A stretch of DNA of 64,000 nt from Hyposmocoma kahamanoa (taxonomy: Eukaryota; Arthropoda; Insecta; Lepidoptera; Cosmopterigidae): the NCBI RefSeq assembly GCF_003589595.1, contig NW_020655740.1, positions 804,730-868,729 on the forward strand. The letters run 5' to 3'. Positions 1 to 11,800 of this stretch are shown here, piece by piece (within the stretch, counting starts at the first letter, position 1; each line of letters starts with the position of its first letter). A program made the position numbers and the translations under genes. Under the pieces are notes generated by a model. That model saw only the letters and a program-made list of their open reading frames with translations, made no database searches and was not told the origin of the DNA.

Positions 1-394
1 ATGATGAAAACTCGCACGACAATTTCCAGATATAACGCAATTATGTTAACGTCTTGTGTTTATTGATGGCATAATTCGACTTCTGTGATAGTTAAGTGAC
101 TTAGTATTAAATCTGGAGTACCCATTCTTTATGCTGATCACAAGGTACTGCCTCAACAGCACGTAGGTATGTAGGCACTTAGTATGCCGATCGTGCAGTT
201 GCCGAATAAACAGTACCTAGCTTTATTATGATCAGGTTGTTGGTACCTGGAATATTGCAGAAATGGATTTCTGACAAACTTGTTATGTGTGTCATTGCTT
301 ACGGATTTGGGAGTCAGCTCTGTTTTACAAATAAACTCATGAACATATTGAGAGGAACGCTAGTTACAACTCTTTTTTTAAAAAAACGACCTCA
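1..394. other. AT-rich DNA, nothing recognised
   Basis: No convincing reading frame, tRNA-like box, terminal repeat or long palindrome was seen here. A run of T followed by A near 375 precedes the repeat fragment that begins at about 395. Confidence 0.5.
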
Positions 395-447
395 ACAGCT
401 TGTGGAATTACATCTATCAAGCCCTAGTTTGCCATCCGCCTATAGAC
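395..447 (+). repeat. Fragment of lepidopteran interspersed repeat (family P)
   Basis: The stretch TGTGGAATTACATCTAT followed by CCCTAGTTTGCCA recurs at 21.4 kb and 54.9 kb in this window, there continuing into a longer shared sequence. This copy is cut off where a tRNA-derived SINE begins at 449, so the SINE probably inserted into it or was mobilised next to it. Family P is my local label. Confidence 0.6.
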
Positions 448-448
448 T

Positions 449-640
449 GCCTCCGTGGCCGAACGGTTACCATGCCGGACTGCCACGCAGAGGTCCCAGG
501 TTCGATTCCCGGGCCGGGAGAAATATTTATATGGCCTACATTTATTTCTCTCGTGAGACCCGCGACACAGGGTTTCCCTAGTGCGGGGCTATGTTGAGTG
601 TGTGCGTTATTATAAAAAAAAATCCAAACCCATAAAATAA
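449..640 (+). mobile_element. tRNA-derived SINE, family S1, copy A (internal deletion)
   Basis: The head has a pol III A box (TGGCCGAACGG, 456-466) and a consensus B box (GGTTCGATTCC, 499-509) at normal tRNA spacing, followed by a body with TTTATTTCTCTCGTGAG, CAGGGTTTCCCTAGTGCGGG and TGAGTGTGTGCGTTATTAT, then an A-rich tail. The A box resembles the class II (Ser-type) tRNA start. Compared with the fuller copy at 43.8 kb it lacks about 40 bp of the body between CTCGTGAG and ACCCGCG. It encodes no protein and would need LINE enzymes to move. Confidence 0.85.
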
Positions 641-773
641 AAATAAAATAAAAAATAAAAATCATTTATTTCGGACTTGCATCCATATAAGTGTTAGTAA
701 CAATTTGCTTAATCCTATGTTAGTGCCTTATAAAAATATTATTATTGTAACTTAACCTAACGTCTTTGGCGAG

Positions 774-896
774 ATGGACGCTGGTCCAGTGTCGCATAAT
801 CGCACTGTCCACGTCCAATCTCGCCGCGACCGTCTGCAGGAGGCTGTTGGGGCTGCCACGCACACGATAGATTAGAGAAGCGATGCTCTTTCGGAT
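774..896 (-). pseudogene. Relic of LINE ORF2 C-terminus
   Basis: Read on the minus strand, about 40 codons carry the pattern IRKSIASLIYRVRGSPNSLL followed by RLD and MRHW. This resembles the C-terminal tail of lepidopteran non-LTR retrotransposon ORF2 proteins (arginine-rich 'ASL..RVRGS.NS' followed by 'RHW'). No reverse transcriptase motifs lie nearby, so this is a small fossil fragment. The family match is from memory and unverified; a chance frame is the alternative. Confidence 0.5.
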
Positions 897-904
897 GATA
901 GCTG

Positions 905-985
905 AGAAACTATCAACCTCAACCTTAAAGGGGAATATTTTCTTCAAATTTAAATTTTAATACTAAGGTACCCTCAATTCAACAA
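905..985 (+). repeat. Family P repeat fragment
   Basis: CTTAAAGGGGAATATTTTC with TTCAAATTTAAA and GGTACCCTC matches the corresponding parts of the copies at 23.2 kb and 54.95 kb (TTAGAGGTGGAATATTTTC, TTCAAATTTAAAAGGGACC, AAGTACCCTC). Confidence 0.55.
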
Positions 986-990
986 AAAAT

Positions 991-1599
991 ATTCATCAAA
1001 ATTGGTCCACAAACTCCGCGTGGCATGCACAAAATTCTATCAATATTTTATTCATTTACAATTGCTATTATACAATGATCTTATACTACACGTATAGATA
1101 AAAATCATTGCTTATATACATCTTATATATTCTTACCAGAACTAGATATTTAAATCTTTCCAATTACTGTCTGCTTCGTGAGTGCAGTCTTTTATCACTA
1201 CCACTTGCGATCACTAGTAACTTCCGACCAACAGAATTAAAAAAGTAGGATTTTCTCAGTCTTGATCGCCATCATTTCCTCTGGCTGTTCTTAGCGATGT
1301 GCCAGCCTCCGTACTAACTCGTAGTATCGGGCTCTAACAAACAACTTCATTACACAAAAAACAATAATTATAAAATTGCATAATCATGTCGGAACTTTTT
1401 GTTTAACAACCAGAATACAATGACTATAAATAATTTTCAATAACAGAGAATTTATTGTACTTATTTTTTGCGTCGTGTCCTGCGTAATTAATTCATCAAT
1501 TCGTTCTTCACACGCACACTACTTTACAATATGATAAGAACAACAACTGAGTCACACCGAGGCACCTGTGCTCAGCATATTATTCTCCGCCTATTGAAT
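991..1599. other. No feature seen
   Basis: AT-rich sequence without a supported gene, tRNA-like boxes or a clear repeat. Confidence 0.4.
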
Positions 1600-1690
1600 A
1601 CCTATAGTCGACATATTGCCGTTACCAGGAATCGAACCAAGGACGCCCAGTTCGAAATATAACCGCCGCAGTAACATCGTGCGGTGTAAA
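1600..1690 (-). mobile_element. tRNA-derived SINE relic
   Basis: On the minus strand a B-box-like GGTTCGATTCCTGG lies about 40 bases downstream of a degenerate tRNA-like 5' part ending GCGGCGGTTA. The arrangement matches a decayed tRNA-headed SINE. No tail or target duplication could be delimited. Confidence 0.45.
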
Positions 1691-1955
1691 CAATTTTAGA
1701 CTGGTATTTGTTCTTCCTATAGCTTGAAGCGGTCGATGAGTTTGATTTTGTATTCAACGTCATTTTGTGACAAATCTAGTTCTCATGGTGCTTGTTGAAA
1801 AATAATGTCATTTTAAGTAATTAATTGTGTTGTTGTTGTTCTTAATTTATTTATTGCGATGTTAGTACCTACAGGTATCACAACGATAAATACACCAAGT
1901 ATAAACATACCCCGTTGAGGTCTAATAAAAATAGACTTTAGTACCTCGTACCTAA

Positions 1956-2240
1956 GACACGGGGTGAACAAGCCATGTCGTCGTCGTCGCCTGGTCGTAA
2001 GCGACACGCCTAATCCGTAACAGTTGCAGTGCCACTCAGAGTTTTAAATCACAAACATCTGAGGGGCACTGCCAGAGCGCCCGTCACCATGAGAAATAAT
2101 TTTACAAGTCCTATGTTCCTGTAATGTCACAAGCAAATGGAACGCCGTAATGTGACCACTACTGCTTGGCGGCAGAAATAGGTAAGGTGGCAGTACTTCC
2201 CTCGACGATCTCTTTCACAAGAAGCTCCACTGCTATCAAA
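1956..2240 (-). repeat. Family L 3'-end hairpin repeat, copy 1
   Basis: Family L is an element of roughly 280 bp seen eight times here. In minus-strand reading it contains CTTACCTATTTCTGCCGCC, a segment like GGTTTTGAAGGGTAAGGGTG in better copies, and ends in an imperfect hairpin whose arms are CAGTGCC/GGCACTG and GTGACGGG/CCCGTCAC. It resembles the 3' end of lepidopteran LINE-type repeats that finish in TTATGAAAA. This copy retains most of the length but is diverged, with a short CGT expansion near 1978-1988. Confidence 0.75.
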
Positions 2241-2568
2241 GTAGTACTTAAAATAGATACAAAATTAACAGAAAGGTGTACGTAGGTATTGTTAAGTTAT
2301 GGAAGAGTTTATTATTGTCATACTGGTGGATAGTCAATCGATAGGACATGCCAAGATATCGTAATCAACCTCGTCTCTTGCGTTGGAGACTTTGAGAACC
2401 TTGTGCGATGTGCATGTTTCACCGTGGTTTTTTTATCCACGCTGATTATGACTAAATCTTCAAGCAATACTCTTCGTATTGATTGAGAATTATTTACGTG
2501 ACTCTAAAATCATAGACACAAGCCACCAAACGGAACTCTCTATTAAAAAGCAACCATTCTCTTACTTA

Positions 2569-2768
2569 CGCGACACGCCTGTCCATAATAGTTGCAGTGC
2601 CACTCAGAGCTTTAAATCGCAATAATCTGAGGGGCACTGCCACTGCACCCGTCACCTTGAGACATAAGTTGACAAGTCCCATGTGTCTGTAATTTTTCCC
2701 CTTACATTTCAAAACCGGAACACTGTAATGCAGACATTACTGCGTGGCGGCAGAAATAGGTAAAGTAA
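2569..2768 (-). repeat. Family L hairpin repeat, copy 2 (truncated)
   Basis: Same family as 1956-2240. The hairpin core CAGTGCCACTCAGAG/CTGAGGGGCACTG is well kept. The outer end that carries GACGGGACGAACAAGTCG in other copies is missing. Confidence 0.75.
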
Positions 2769-2976
2769 AATCAATTTTATAGATAAAATTAATGAACGTA
2801 ATGAGATTTCAAAACACTCCTTGCAGTAACCAGCTTATCTGTTTTAGTATAGCAAATTATAGCACGAATGTCTAAATCAAATGTCGCTAGACGTATCACA
2901 GTCATGAAAAATACTTTGTAACACAAGAAAACAAATGAATTTTAATAGCAACGTCATCTGTGGGAAAAAGAGGTTT

Positions 2977-3507
2977 CTACAAAGCATCGAGTATATAACC
3001 AGAAATGGAGACGAATAAGGGACATCTAACCCAACAACTCATCAGGCGAATGGGCCTTTTATCACTTTTAAATACACATATAACTCTTGTTTGCGCTAGA
3101 ATCACAAATTAGGAAGCTGAAATGTACAGCGCCAACAACTGTACGTCTCCGTATATTCTAAAAATAATCTGTATTTATTATAATAGAGATAATGTCTCTA
3201 AAGTAGGAGGGCTGTTCCATTCAGTGGTCTGGAAGAAAAAACTAAACATCTAATTGCAAAGCGAACGGGATCATAATTCATCGGTAATTAAATAATAAAT
3301 ATGTAATATTTCAATTTTCGTCCGTTATAGCAAAGCTCAAGTTAAACAGGTCGAATTGAAGAGAAACAATTGACGACACCCGTCAATTGTTTGGAATTTG
3401 GGCTGTCGAATCGGAGCGCAGTTGTCAATGTAATGATTGGACAGAATAGTTTTCAAACAAATTAAAATACATTTCGTATTTCTGGTTATATACTCAATGC
3501 TACAAAG
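2977..3507. mobile_element. hAT-like MITE with 8-bp target duplication
   Basis: The 515-bp element 2985-3499 is bounded by 22-bp terminal inverted repeats, CATCGAGTATATAACCAGAA-AT on the left and the complement of CATTGAGTATATAACCAGAA-AT on the right, with one mismatch. It is flanked by a perfect 8-bp direct repeat, CTACAAAG (2977-2984 and 3500-3507). An 8-bp duplication fits hAT-type transposases. No transposase frame exists inside, so the element is non-autonomous. Superfamily assignment rests on duplication length and the CA terminus only. Confidence 0.7.
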
Positions 3508-3822
3508 TAATCTTTAACGCGATATATGCAAATTATTCCAAACAAAGCTCCTCAGTTTTAATTGTCAGGGTCGATGAAAACAGTCTGATAGATACAAACG
3601 ATGTTCAATTGAAGATTTGCCAGGCAAAGTGTCGGTCAGAGATGCGCGACAGCATATTTATAAACAAATAGAGTGCATTATTGCCTATAACAATCATACT
3701 TTCTACTTCTGATTCATAAGCATTAGTCACAGTTTCGCACTTTTGTATTATTACATAGATAAGATTAGGCCATTGTTGTTATGTCCACACTTTATCATTA
3801 TAATCGTCCACAGCCTTTTTTT

Positions 3823-4075
3823 ATAACATCAAGTGACGGGACGAACAAGTCGTGCGCCTTATGGTACGCTACACGCGTGTCCATATCAGTTACAGTGCCA
3901 CTCAGAGCTTTTTAATTGCGAAGATCTGAGGGGCACTGCCACTGCGTCCGTCACCCTGAGATGTAAGTTGACAAGTCCCATGTGCCTGTAATTTCACCAG
4001 CACCCTTACCCTTCAAAACCGGAACACAGTAATGTCGACATTACTGCTTGGCTGCAGAAATAGGTAAGGAGCTCT
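3823..4075 (-). repeat. Family L hairpin repeat, copy 3
   Basis: One of the best copies. Outer arms are at 3833-3839 and 3948-3954 (GTGACGG/CCGTCAC); inner arms are CAGTGCCACTCAGA (3893-3906) and TCTGAGGGGCACTG (3925-3938), complementary at 13 of 14 positions. Read on the minus strand the element ends with TTATAAAAAAAGG, consistent with a short poly(A)-type tail. Confidence 0.8.
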
Positions 4076-5199
4076 ATAGCTACTAAATTGCCTGACTTCA
4101 CCCACTAACATCTAAAGCGCTGATTCCCAAAGTGGACTATATCGAAACAGGGGTGCACTAAGATCTATAAAGGGTTCATGTCATGAGCGGGCTCCAAAAT
4201 AGAGAAAAATATTTACAAAGACAAAATTTTAAGTTTTTTTTAATTTTTATTCTGTTTTTTCTTAATAAATTGGACTAGTTACGAAAAGTAGTAGAAGTTA
4301 CAAAAGGAGAGTTCATCAATTCAAAAAGTATAATAAAAGTAATTTAAATAGTAAGAATAATAAACAACGACACGATAATGAACAAAATAACTTTTGAAAG
4401 GCTGGATTTTAAGTTGTTTTAAGTTAGGAAAGTTGTAATACGTGTTATTAACCATCAATATTTAAGTACTATACTATGCCGTTTAAATTTAAGTATTTAG
4501 TAAGTAGTATTTCAAATAGGCAGTTTGAAATGTTGTCTATTACTTGAAAATTATTATCATACATACAAGTTTGTCTAACCGCCTCTGGGATTCGTTGTAG
4601 CTTTACGCGTATTTACCAGACACTCGATAATTAATTACATTTTCATACTGCCTTTACATTTATATGCAATATTATGGATTAAGTTGCGTAAACAAATCAG
4701 ACTAGGTAGAAATAGCATAGTCATCGCAACGACGTAGTTGTATTGTATCTTAGACATTCGGGTTATTAAACAATTTTATTCAAGACACTAATTATGATAC
4801 AATAGTGGTTTTATCTTTGGATTTAAATTAAATTGATTTGCCACACATTCGCACGAAGCGGTTTGCTTCCTCCTTCCTAATGTTTACGGCAAAGGACTAC
4901 ACCTCTATACACTGCCGGCATCCGTGTTTCGCGAAAACTAAAACTTGGGGCTATTCAAGACTAAAGTGACTAGGCAGTTTTTGGACAAACGCGTCGCTTA
5001 ACAGCGAGTGATATTGAGGCCAAGGGTGCGTGTGCTTTGCATAAACAAAATAACAACCAGTGTTGGCTACAATCTTTGGATAAGTCATCTCTTATAAAAA
5101 AAACAATATAAAAAAAATTACATTTAAAGATTTTATTTCGCCTACGAATTTCCGTTCACATAATATAAAAAAAGGAATATTTTTTATGATGCGTTGTGT

Positions 5200-5408
5200 A
5201 TGTGACGAGACGAACAAGTCGTGCGCCTGGTGGTCAGCGTCACGACTGTCCATAACAGTTGCAGAGCCGCTCTGATCTAAAAAATCACAATGATCTAAGG
5301 CGCACTGCCACTGCGCCCGTCACCTTGATACAAGTTGATAATTCCCCAGCCTATAATTTCACCAGCACCCTTACCCTTCAAAACCGAAACGCAGTAATGT
5401 TCACATTA
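5200..5408 (-). repeat. Family L hairpin repeat, copy 4
   Basis: Retains GACGAACAAGTCGTGCGCCT, TGTCCATAACAGTTGCAG and GCCCGTCACCTTGA. It stops at CACATTACAT without the GGCAGAAATAGGTAAGG segment, so it is truncated on that side. Confidence 0.75.
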
Positions 5409-5812
5409 CATAGTATATATAGTATAGTGTATAAATAATAATAACACCTTACTCTGAAATCTGGGAATTATTGTCTTGTATTTTGTTCTATATGCAAGTT
5501 CTAAGTGCAACTGTTCATTAGGTATGTAAAAGTATAATTTGTTTTGATTTTTAAAGTTACATGTCTGGCTCCACGATATTCTTTTGCAGCTATTGTTCGA
5601 GGCGTTAGCGATGTAACAAAAACGTGACGTCACGGCGTTAGCTATTGCGATAAAATTTTAAAATGGCGGTTCTATCACTCGAATTTGACAAGATACGGGG
5701 CAGGTCACGCCTTGTATCTGTAGGTATGTAGACATTTATCTACTCATTTGGAACACCCTATTCCGAGCATTGGTTACAATAACGTAGTGTCACCTTAGCG
5801 CGAATTCCTATT

Positions 5813-6007
5813 TTACAACGGGTCGACGGCCAACGGTATCGCGGCATCGCCACGCCACTGGCACTCGGTGCTCACTCGTCTTGATGAATGTGCGTGTGAT
5901 CGGGGCATCGGGGACACGCCAGTGCTACCATTGACAATGTTATTAGGTGACGTGTCTGAGTCGTACTTTACCTCACTAACCCCCGTTTCTAATATGGTTT
6001 GCTCCAT
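5813..6007 (-). CDS. Candidate host coding frame (64 codons), unidentified
   Basis: An ATG at 6005-6007 in strong initiator context (A at -3, G at +4) opens a 64-codon frame ending at TAA 5813-5815. The protein starts MEQTILETGVSEVKYDSDTS and has mixed, protein-like composition with Ser, Asp and Glu rather than the Lys/Ile/Phe bias of chance frames here. The region is richer in G+C than its surroundings. A possible splice donor (CGA|GTGAGC, exon end 5876) would cut it to 44 codons, making it a first coding exon. No domain is recognised. It lies 330 bp from another minus-strand candidate exon (6335-6473), but they need not belong together. Confidence 0.35.
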   Translation of the reverse strand: MEQTILETGVSEVKYDSDTSPNNIVNGSTGVSPMPRSHAHSSRRVSTECQWRGDAAIPLAVDPL

Positions 6008-6197
6008 CTTATTCGGCTTTCAAAACCGGACAGTCTTGTAAATCAATTAAATCCAAATATCAAACTAATTTAAAATTTTAAACAATTAGAAATTTTTAAG
6101 CACTAGTAAAGTACATTTCAAATACATTACAATCTACATTAATGAGTAATTTATATTTCACTTAACCTAATAAATAAACAAAGTAAACAAAATTTTT

Positions 6198-6251
6198 TTT
6201 ATTACATACTCTATAAGTCTTCGCCTTAATATATATTATTAAGGCGAAGAC
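6198..6251 (-). promoter_or_regulatory. Perfect 14-bp hairpin followed by AATAAA
   Basis: GTCTTCGCCTTAAT (6217-6230) pairs perfectly with ATTAAGGCGAAGAC (6238-6251) around a 7-nt AT loop. On the minus strand a canonical polyadenylation signal AATAAA (6198-6203) follows 13 nt after the stem. It lies 84 nt beyond the stop codon of the candidate terminal exon 6335-6473, so it would sit in that gene's 3' UTR. A small hairpin transposon remnant is the alternative. Confidence 0.5.
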
Positions 6252-6334
6252 ATTTTTTCCAGGTGTTCTTTTTGTTCAGTGTCACTGGCACTATTTAGTT
6301 TAATCATACACTAGTCCAAATGGTTTTGTCCGTT

Positions 6335-6473
6335 TTAAATAACTGTGTAGTCAAGGAGCTGAATGGCCTCGACGTTCACGTGAAGGCGAAGCCTGCGTTG
6401 GTGGGCTTTGGTGTACTTCTGAGTTATCTTGTCTACGAATTCCATTTTCTGGTCAAAAAGTGTGGCATCAAAC
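6335..6473 (-). CDS. Candidate terminal coding exon of a host gene
   Basis: On the minus strand a splice acceptor (CTCTGTTGTATTTTAG|G) precedes an open frame of 45 codons that ends at TAA 6335-6337. It begins FDATLFDQKMEFVDKITQKY and ends EAIQLLDYTVI. It is clearly richer in G+C than both flanks, has ordinary amino-acid composition, and is followed by a hairpin and AATAAA, as expected for a last exon and 3' UTR. The acceptor leaves one base to complete a codon, so the preceding exon should end in phase 2. I do not recognise the protein and found no upstream exon that can be joined to it with confidence. Confidence 0.5.
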
Positions 6474-6479
6474 CTAAAA

Positions 6480-8790
6480 TACAACAGAGTTAATGACGAG
6501 GGATGAAATATACGTCCTTTTACTATTTGTTACAATCGTAGTGGGATGTTGTAACAAGGACAAGTCGGGATTAAATGTTTGCACAAGACATAAGATTCTT
6601 AACAATATTCTTGTGGTCATAACCTTTATTTGATAAACATTAGACAAACGCAGCGGTCGTGCAAATGAAAAATATGATAATGTAAAAAAAAGGAACGTTA
6701 CAAAAATATATACGGTGTAAAACGTTGTAGGTAGACTAGTTACAAATTTACTCGTAACAAGCTGAACGCAGTAATTAGAATCAAATGGGACAGACATCAC
6801 TGCAAGCGACTCAGTGAGTTAGAAAAAATGTCCCGGAGCAAGTGTCACGATCTCTGAATGGGAGTTAAATCCGTAAGAAAAAAGACGAGGTCGGAAATAG
6901 TCGGGACGCGCCGCATGCCACGCGCGCCGATGCGCTCGCGCACCTGTCCAATTGCTGCGACAAAATGATCCTAACAAACATCATTATTTTAAGCATTAAC
7001 CCCAAAAGTAAATTGTCGTTAAAATTATTATTTTTTAATTTATATCGAAAACTAATAGGACAAAATTAGTCTGGTTAATAAAGAAGAAGGTGTCCAGTGT
7101 CACACTACAGCAGCAGTTTACCCTCTGGATGGCAGTGCAAATTCTCTGAGCGAGGTCTGTACCCCCAGTACCTTTACCCTGCCACGGTGGAAATTCAGCG
7201 ATTTTAACATTGTTACATATACTGCAAAGCATTTGCCGGAGCTTATACACGATGTGTTTGATATAGGAAGGACGGAGTCTCCCCGGATGGGCTTTAATTC
7301 TAGGCATTATCAGAAGGGCCACTGGAAAGGGCGCCATTATGGCGTCCACCAATATTGAGATTTATGTGCGCCCGCGCCGCCACCAATTGGATAACGACGT
7401 CGTTCGAGGCCGGACATAGGACCCTTTGATTATTACCGTTTCGCAATCAATGTTTATTTGTTAGTGGCTTTTTTATACAATATTCTAACATGATTTCACA
7501 GCTACACTCAAACAACCATACACAAAGAATGTTTTCTTGTAAATAAAATACTTTTGCTGGGTTCGAGAATGTCCGTTATTTTGTCATTCCGCAGGTCTCA
7601 CCTAGTGTAGTCGATGCTTACAAACAATCGCACTTCTCTCTAACGGGAACTTGAAAAAGGACATAGCCGAACTTCTAGTGCCATGAGGAATTCACGAGAA
7701 GGCAATAAACTTTCCCTCGAATGTAACAATGGCAACTAGCCGCAGTTATTACACCACTCATTGAGGACTACCCATTTAGGCGACAGTGAACACCAACAAA
7801 CACGGGTATACGAGTTTGCGAAACGACGCATTCGGAGGCTCGTTACGCCCATTATGTGTTCTAACAAGCACATGTTAATGTTAGTGCTTGTTAAATATAC
7901 GCTAAATAAGACGCTAAGGCAGTAGACTGCAAGCATGTTTTATTGTGACACGATGTGATAACGTATAAAGACCACTACTTATTTGGATTCAGAATCCGTT
8001 TTGTCAAACATGTGAAGTCCCAGCCCGAGGCAGACTATAGCCAAAACGTGGGCACTGATCCCAGTTATAACAGTAACAAATATAGCGTCTAATACGGTTG
8101 TATTGTTTCTCTATACTATTAGCCATGCAGGTAATTTTTTATTAGTCTGTGTCCTGAGATTCTGCATTTGTTGGAGTTAAATCTGTTTAATGTAGTAGTA
8201 ATGAGAAAGGCCGCGGCCTTAGCGCCGAGCGCAAAAAAAATATCCAGATGGTCAGACAAGGTGAACGAACGGTCGTAGTTCATAAGTGCTTACATCCTGT
8301 CCTCGAAAGATGCGCTGAAAAATATATAGGTCGCAAATAAAAACTGCTGGCGGTTGATCTACTCCGCTTGCGGACAAACAAAATCTTTCATCGACTGTAG
8401 TTGCGTGAATCATTTTTACGCCTCGATCGACGGGTACTTATTTTATTTCTTCCACGGTCGTTGTACGGGTAAGATCTTTTGAATACGGAACCCTAGAACC
8501 AAACATCAGGGTTGATAATCCACTTGTCAACTAACTTGAAATGTGACATTGAAGACCAATGCGAACTGCTTTTTCACGGAGGCGTTGAGTCGAATTGTCT
8601 TGCTCATTAAATCATGTGGAAGCATAACAATAAAAAAATCTTGTTTATCCTCGACCTTAACAACAAGCGTCGAGAGCTTTTCCCTATAATGTAATTACTT
8701 AATCGGTTTAATCACTATTATATTTAAGTAGATAATTAAGTACGTAATGCGTTTCGTGGTCGTTAAGTTTTGGTTGGTTACTAATATGAT
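6480..8790. other. Anonymous DNA between candidate exon and SINE relic
   Basis: No gene is supported. CpG-rich patches near 6900-6960 and 7350-7430 stand out from the AT-rich background. A 105-codon minus-strand frame at 7035-7352 has no splice or domain support and is treated as chance or an old repeat. Confidence 0.4.
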
Positions 8791-8814
8791 GTTAATATAA
8801 ATTCACAGAGTACC

Positions 8815-8875
8815 GTTGCGCAGTGGGCGCTGCCGTGTTGGCCGTGTTTTCGTGCTCGATTCCATTATCGTTTCG
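8815..8875 (+). mobile_element. tRNA-like sequence, probable SINE head
   Basis: GTTGCGCAGTGGGCGC matches a pol III A box of the TGGCGCAGTGG type found in Met tRNAs, and TGCTCGATTCC about 35 bp downstream resembles a B box. The anticodon region cannot form a proper stem-loop, so this is a tRNA-derived repeat head, not a tRNA gene. Confidence 0.45.
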
Positions 8876-8879
8876 TTTC

Positions 8880-11800
8880 GAGATCTTTATCTAAGCGAGT
8901 CGTCTCTACATCGGGCATAAATCATCATATGAAGAGAGAGCTTTTGGACAGTTCTGGTAATATAACATTCCAGAAACGAACGTTTCGAGAATCACTAAAG
9001 ATGATGATGTGATAGAGAAATGGATCGTGGTGAAATTTCTGGCTAACGATCCTTGCGCCAAGGCACTCCATGTAGAACTGTACTTAGTTTAACTTCTCAG
9101 CGTGAAATTCTTAAACATATACGAAGAAAATAATTATAGTTTCAAAATTTATTATTATTGTTTGGAGCCAACGGTCACACATTAATTTGTAAAAGCCCTC
9201 TAGCCACGCCTCATGTCGACAACATATTTGTATTAGGAAACTGCTAAATGAGATAAAGACGTGATCGCCGTTGTATCAGATAAACAATTAATCAACTTTA
9301 ATCCGCGCTAACGGCAATTGTGAACTTGTTTGAACATTTGTCATTCCGGACTGGCCCCCTCGTTGGTTGGAGACGTCTTTATTTCTTGAGATGCGCATGC
9401 AAGTGTTACATACTAGCTATCGGTACCTATTTATTACTATTTTAATGTTAGTGTATGGCACGATTTTTGTTATCGTTCTGAATACAGGGCGTTTTGAAAG
9501 GTAGCCTTAGCAGTCAAAGTAAAATAAGGAACAAATACGCATAAATTCATAACTAGAAGAGCATGTACGACCTGTTTAGTGGTTTTTCAAGTGGCCGATG
9601 TTTCTGTGCGATTCGGATGTATTTACGGCGCGCGCGCAGGCCAAGCGCATCCTAATCGCCGGTCAATAGCCCATACGTCTCTAAACGTTCCTCAATAAGT
9701 AACTACTGTTGGATGTGACGAATACTGGATGTATAAATAACAATATGTTAAAGTTAGGAATTATTCCTGTGTATTATAATAAAATCCGTTTGACGCAAGC
9801 AGTACAAGACTGGTCGTCGTGGTGTTCTTCAGGGGAGGCCTATGTTCAGCAGTGATGATAATTATAATGTAACTGACTGTAACACATAATACAATTATAT
9901 GATTTAACTGTACCATCTTGAGTAAGATGGGGCCGAAAGTAAATGAATAAACCTGGATTGCGGTAACAATATCAATGTATAAAACAAAGAATGCTGAAAC
10001 TCTTTGAAAGCGTAAAAATGCCACCTCAGAGGCTCTCGCAGATGCAGGTCCACTTAAAACTCTATTGGATTATCATTTTCAATACAATTCGTCACACATT
10101 ATGATCAGTATTACTCATACATATTAACTAAGACGAATTAAGACAAAGAGTGAGCTGGGCGCATTGAAGACGTCACTAATCTACTTCTACGTAGAATGAC
10201 TACTACCTACCAAAGCACATGACATACAAATACAACAAAATCTCGCAGCCAATGTCCGCTTGTGGTCTCTTTACTTGCTACCATCCTGACGCTTCTATCG
10301 CAATGCTTCTTCATAGAAGCCTTACTTTTAAACACTAAGTATATACAAATTAACGTAATATCTGGATTTCTCGTTTGTCTTCAAACTATTGTTGTGTAGT
10401 TACAATCAAGGAAGACTTTACTCTTCTGTTTTGATTTATAGTTAAAATGGAATGGTTTATGATGAACATATTTGGGGCGGACCGGTGCTCGGCGCTCGAT
10501 TGATTGCCCATACAAATTGGCCTTAATTCACGCTGCGCACTTGGCGACATGCACTGTGATTCTCCGCGAAACATAATTGCCTTTGACAATGTTTCTTTGT
10601 TATTAGTAAAACATACCTATGAAATTATGTTCCATATGCTACTCACTGTGTTACTTTTCTTCGTTCTTCTTCTTGATTTCTAGAAAGCCTCGATGGCGCC
10701 GAAATCGTACTATACAAAAGTGTTGAATCACAGATTTAGGATGTTGAAGTCTGAGATATTGAGATTGATTTGATAGCTCCGAGTGAGAAACTAAACGAAA
10801 TAACTGCGTATATACATAGATAGATGACATTGCAAAATAGAATGCTAAAATCTCTCAGAAATGTGGAGTCGAATTTTTTTGCCTTAAATGGCGATTACAA
10901 TGGGAATCAAAATCATAAATGTTTTTATTTTAAGACTCAATCTTTACAATAATGATTCACGAACATTTGATGATGAAAAAACAAGAATTGTCGCAGTAGT
11001 AAGGCCCTATGATCCTCGAAATGCGCCAAGAAGGCGGCTCCCTAAAATTATCGATGGCATTTTTTTTTTTGATTTTAACTTGTGAAGAACCCGAAAGACC
11101 CGAAAACGTTTGTTCGAAAAAAAAGATTCGTTTCCAATTTATTTTTTATTGTTGCCAATGTCGATGTCCTGATTAGTTTTGTTGACACACCTAATTCTGA
11201 TAATTTTTAAACACATTTCCGTTATCGCCGTTATGGAAGGCCGCGGAAGGTCGTTCATTATCGTTAGTAATCTTTGTTATCATTTCTATTCTAAATATAG
11301 AGCATATCTATCATCTATGTTATATTGTCTAAGAACGTATATACACGTAACGTAATAGATTTTGAGTACGAAATTTATTCCTTAAAGAAAAATAGTCTAA
11401 GACATCATACAGGTCATCATATAGACAAACGACGTATCTAACAGGCGCGAATTTTACTCTCAATGCGGCTATTAAGCAAAAAGTACCTACTACGGGAAGT
11501 GGCGAAACAGTGTTGATAGCTATTAAGTTAAGAGGGAGCATGCCAAAAAAGTTTTGACGTTGGCTCCGCCCAAATTTGTGAAACAAATATATGCCTGAAG
11601 TTCGCGTGCCATGCGACAAGAGATGTTGAATTTTGCGCATTAAAAGTACCAAATTCGTTTTAGCGGAATAACTCTAAAACTAAAGGGATTAAAAAATCCG
11701 TAGTGACAGTTGTCGATCATGCACAAATATAATTAATTATCTAATTTTTGTCCTAATAACCTGTAGCATTTCGAGGATGAATCGAAAAAATTTGAAAATT

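Noticed and set aside
7035..7352. 105-codon minus-strand frame
   Set aside because: No splice sites, domain or flanking exon; composition suggests chance or an old repeat.
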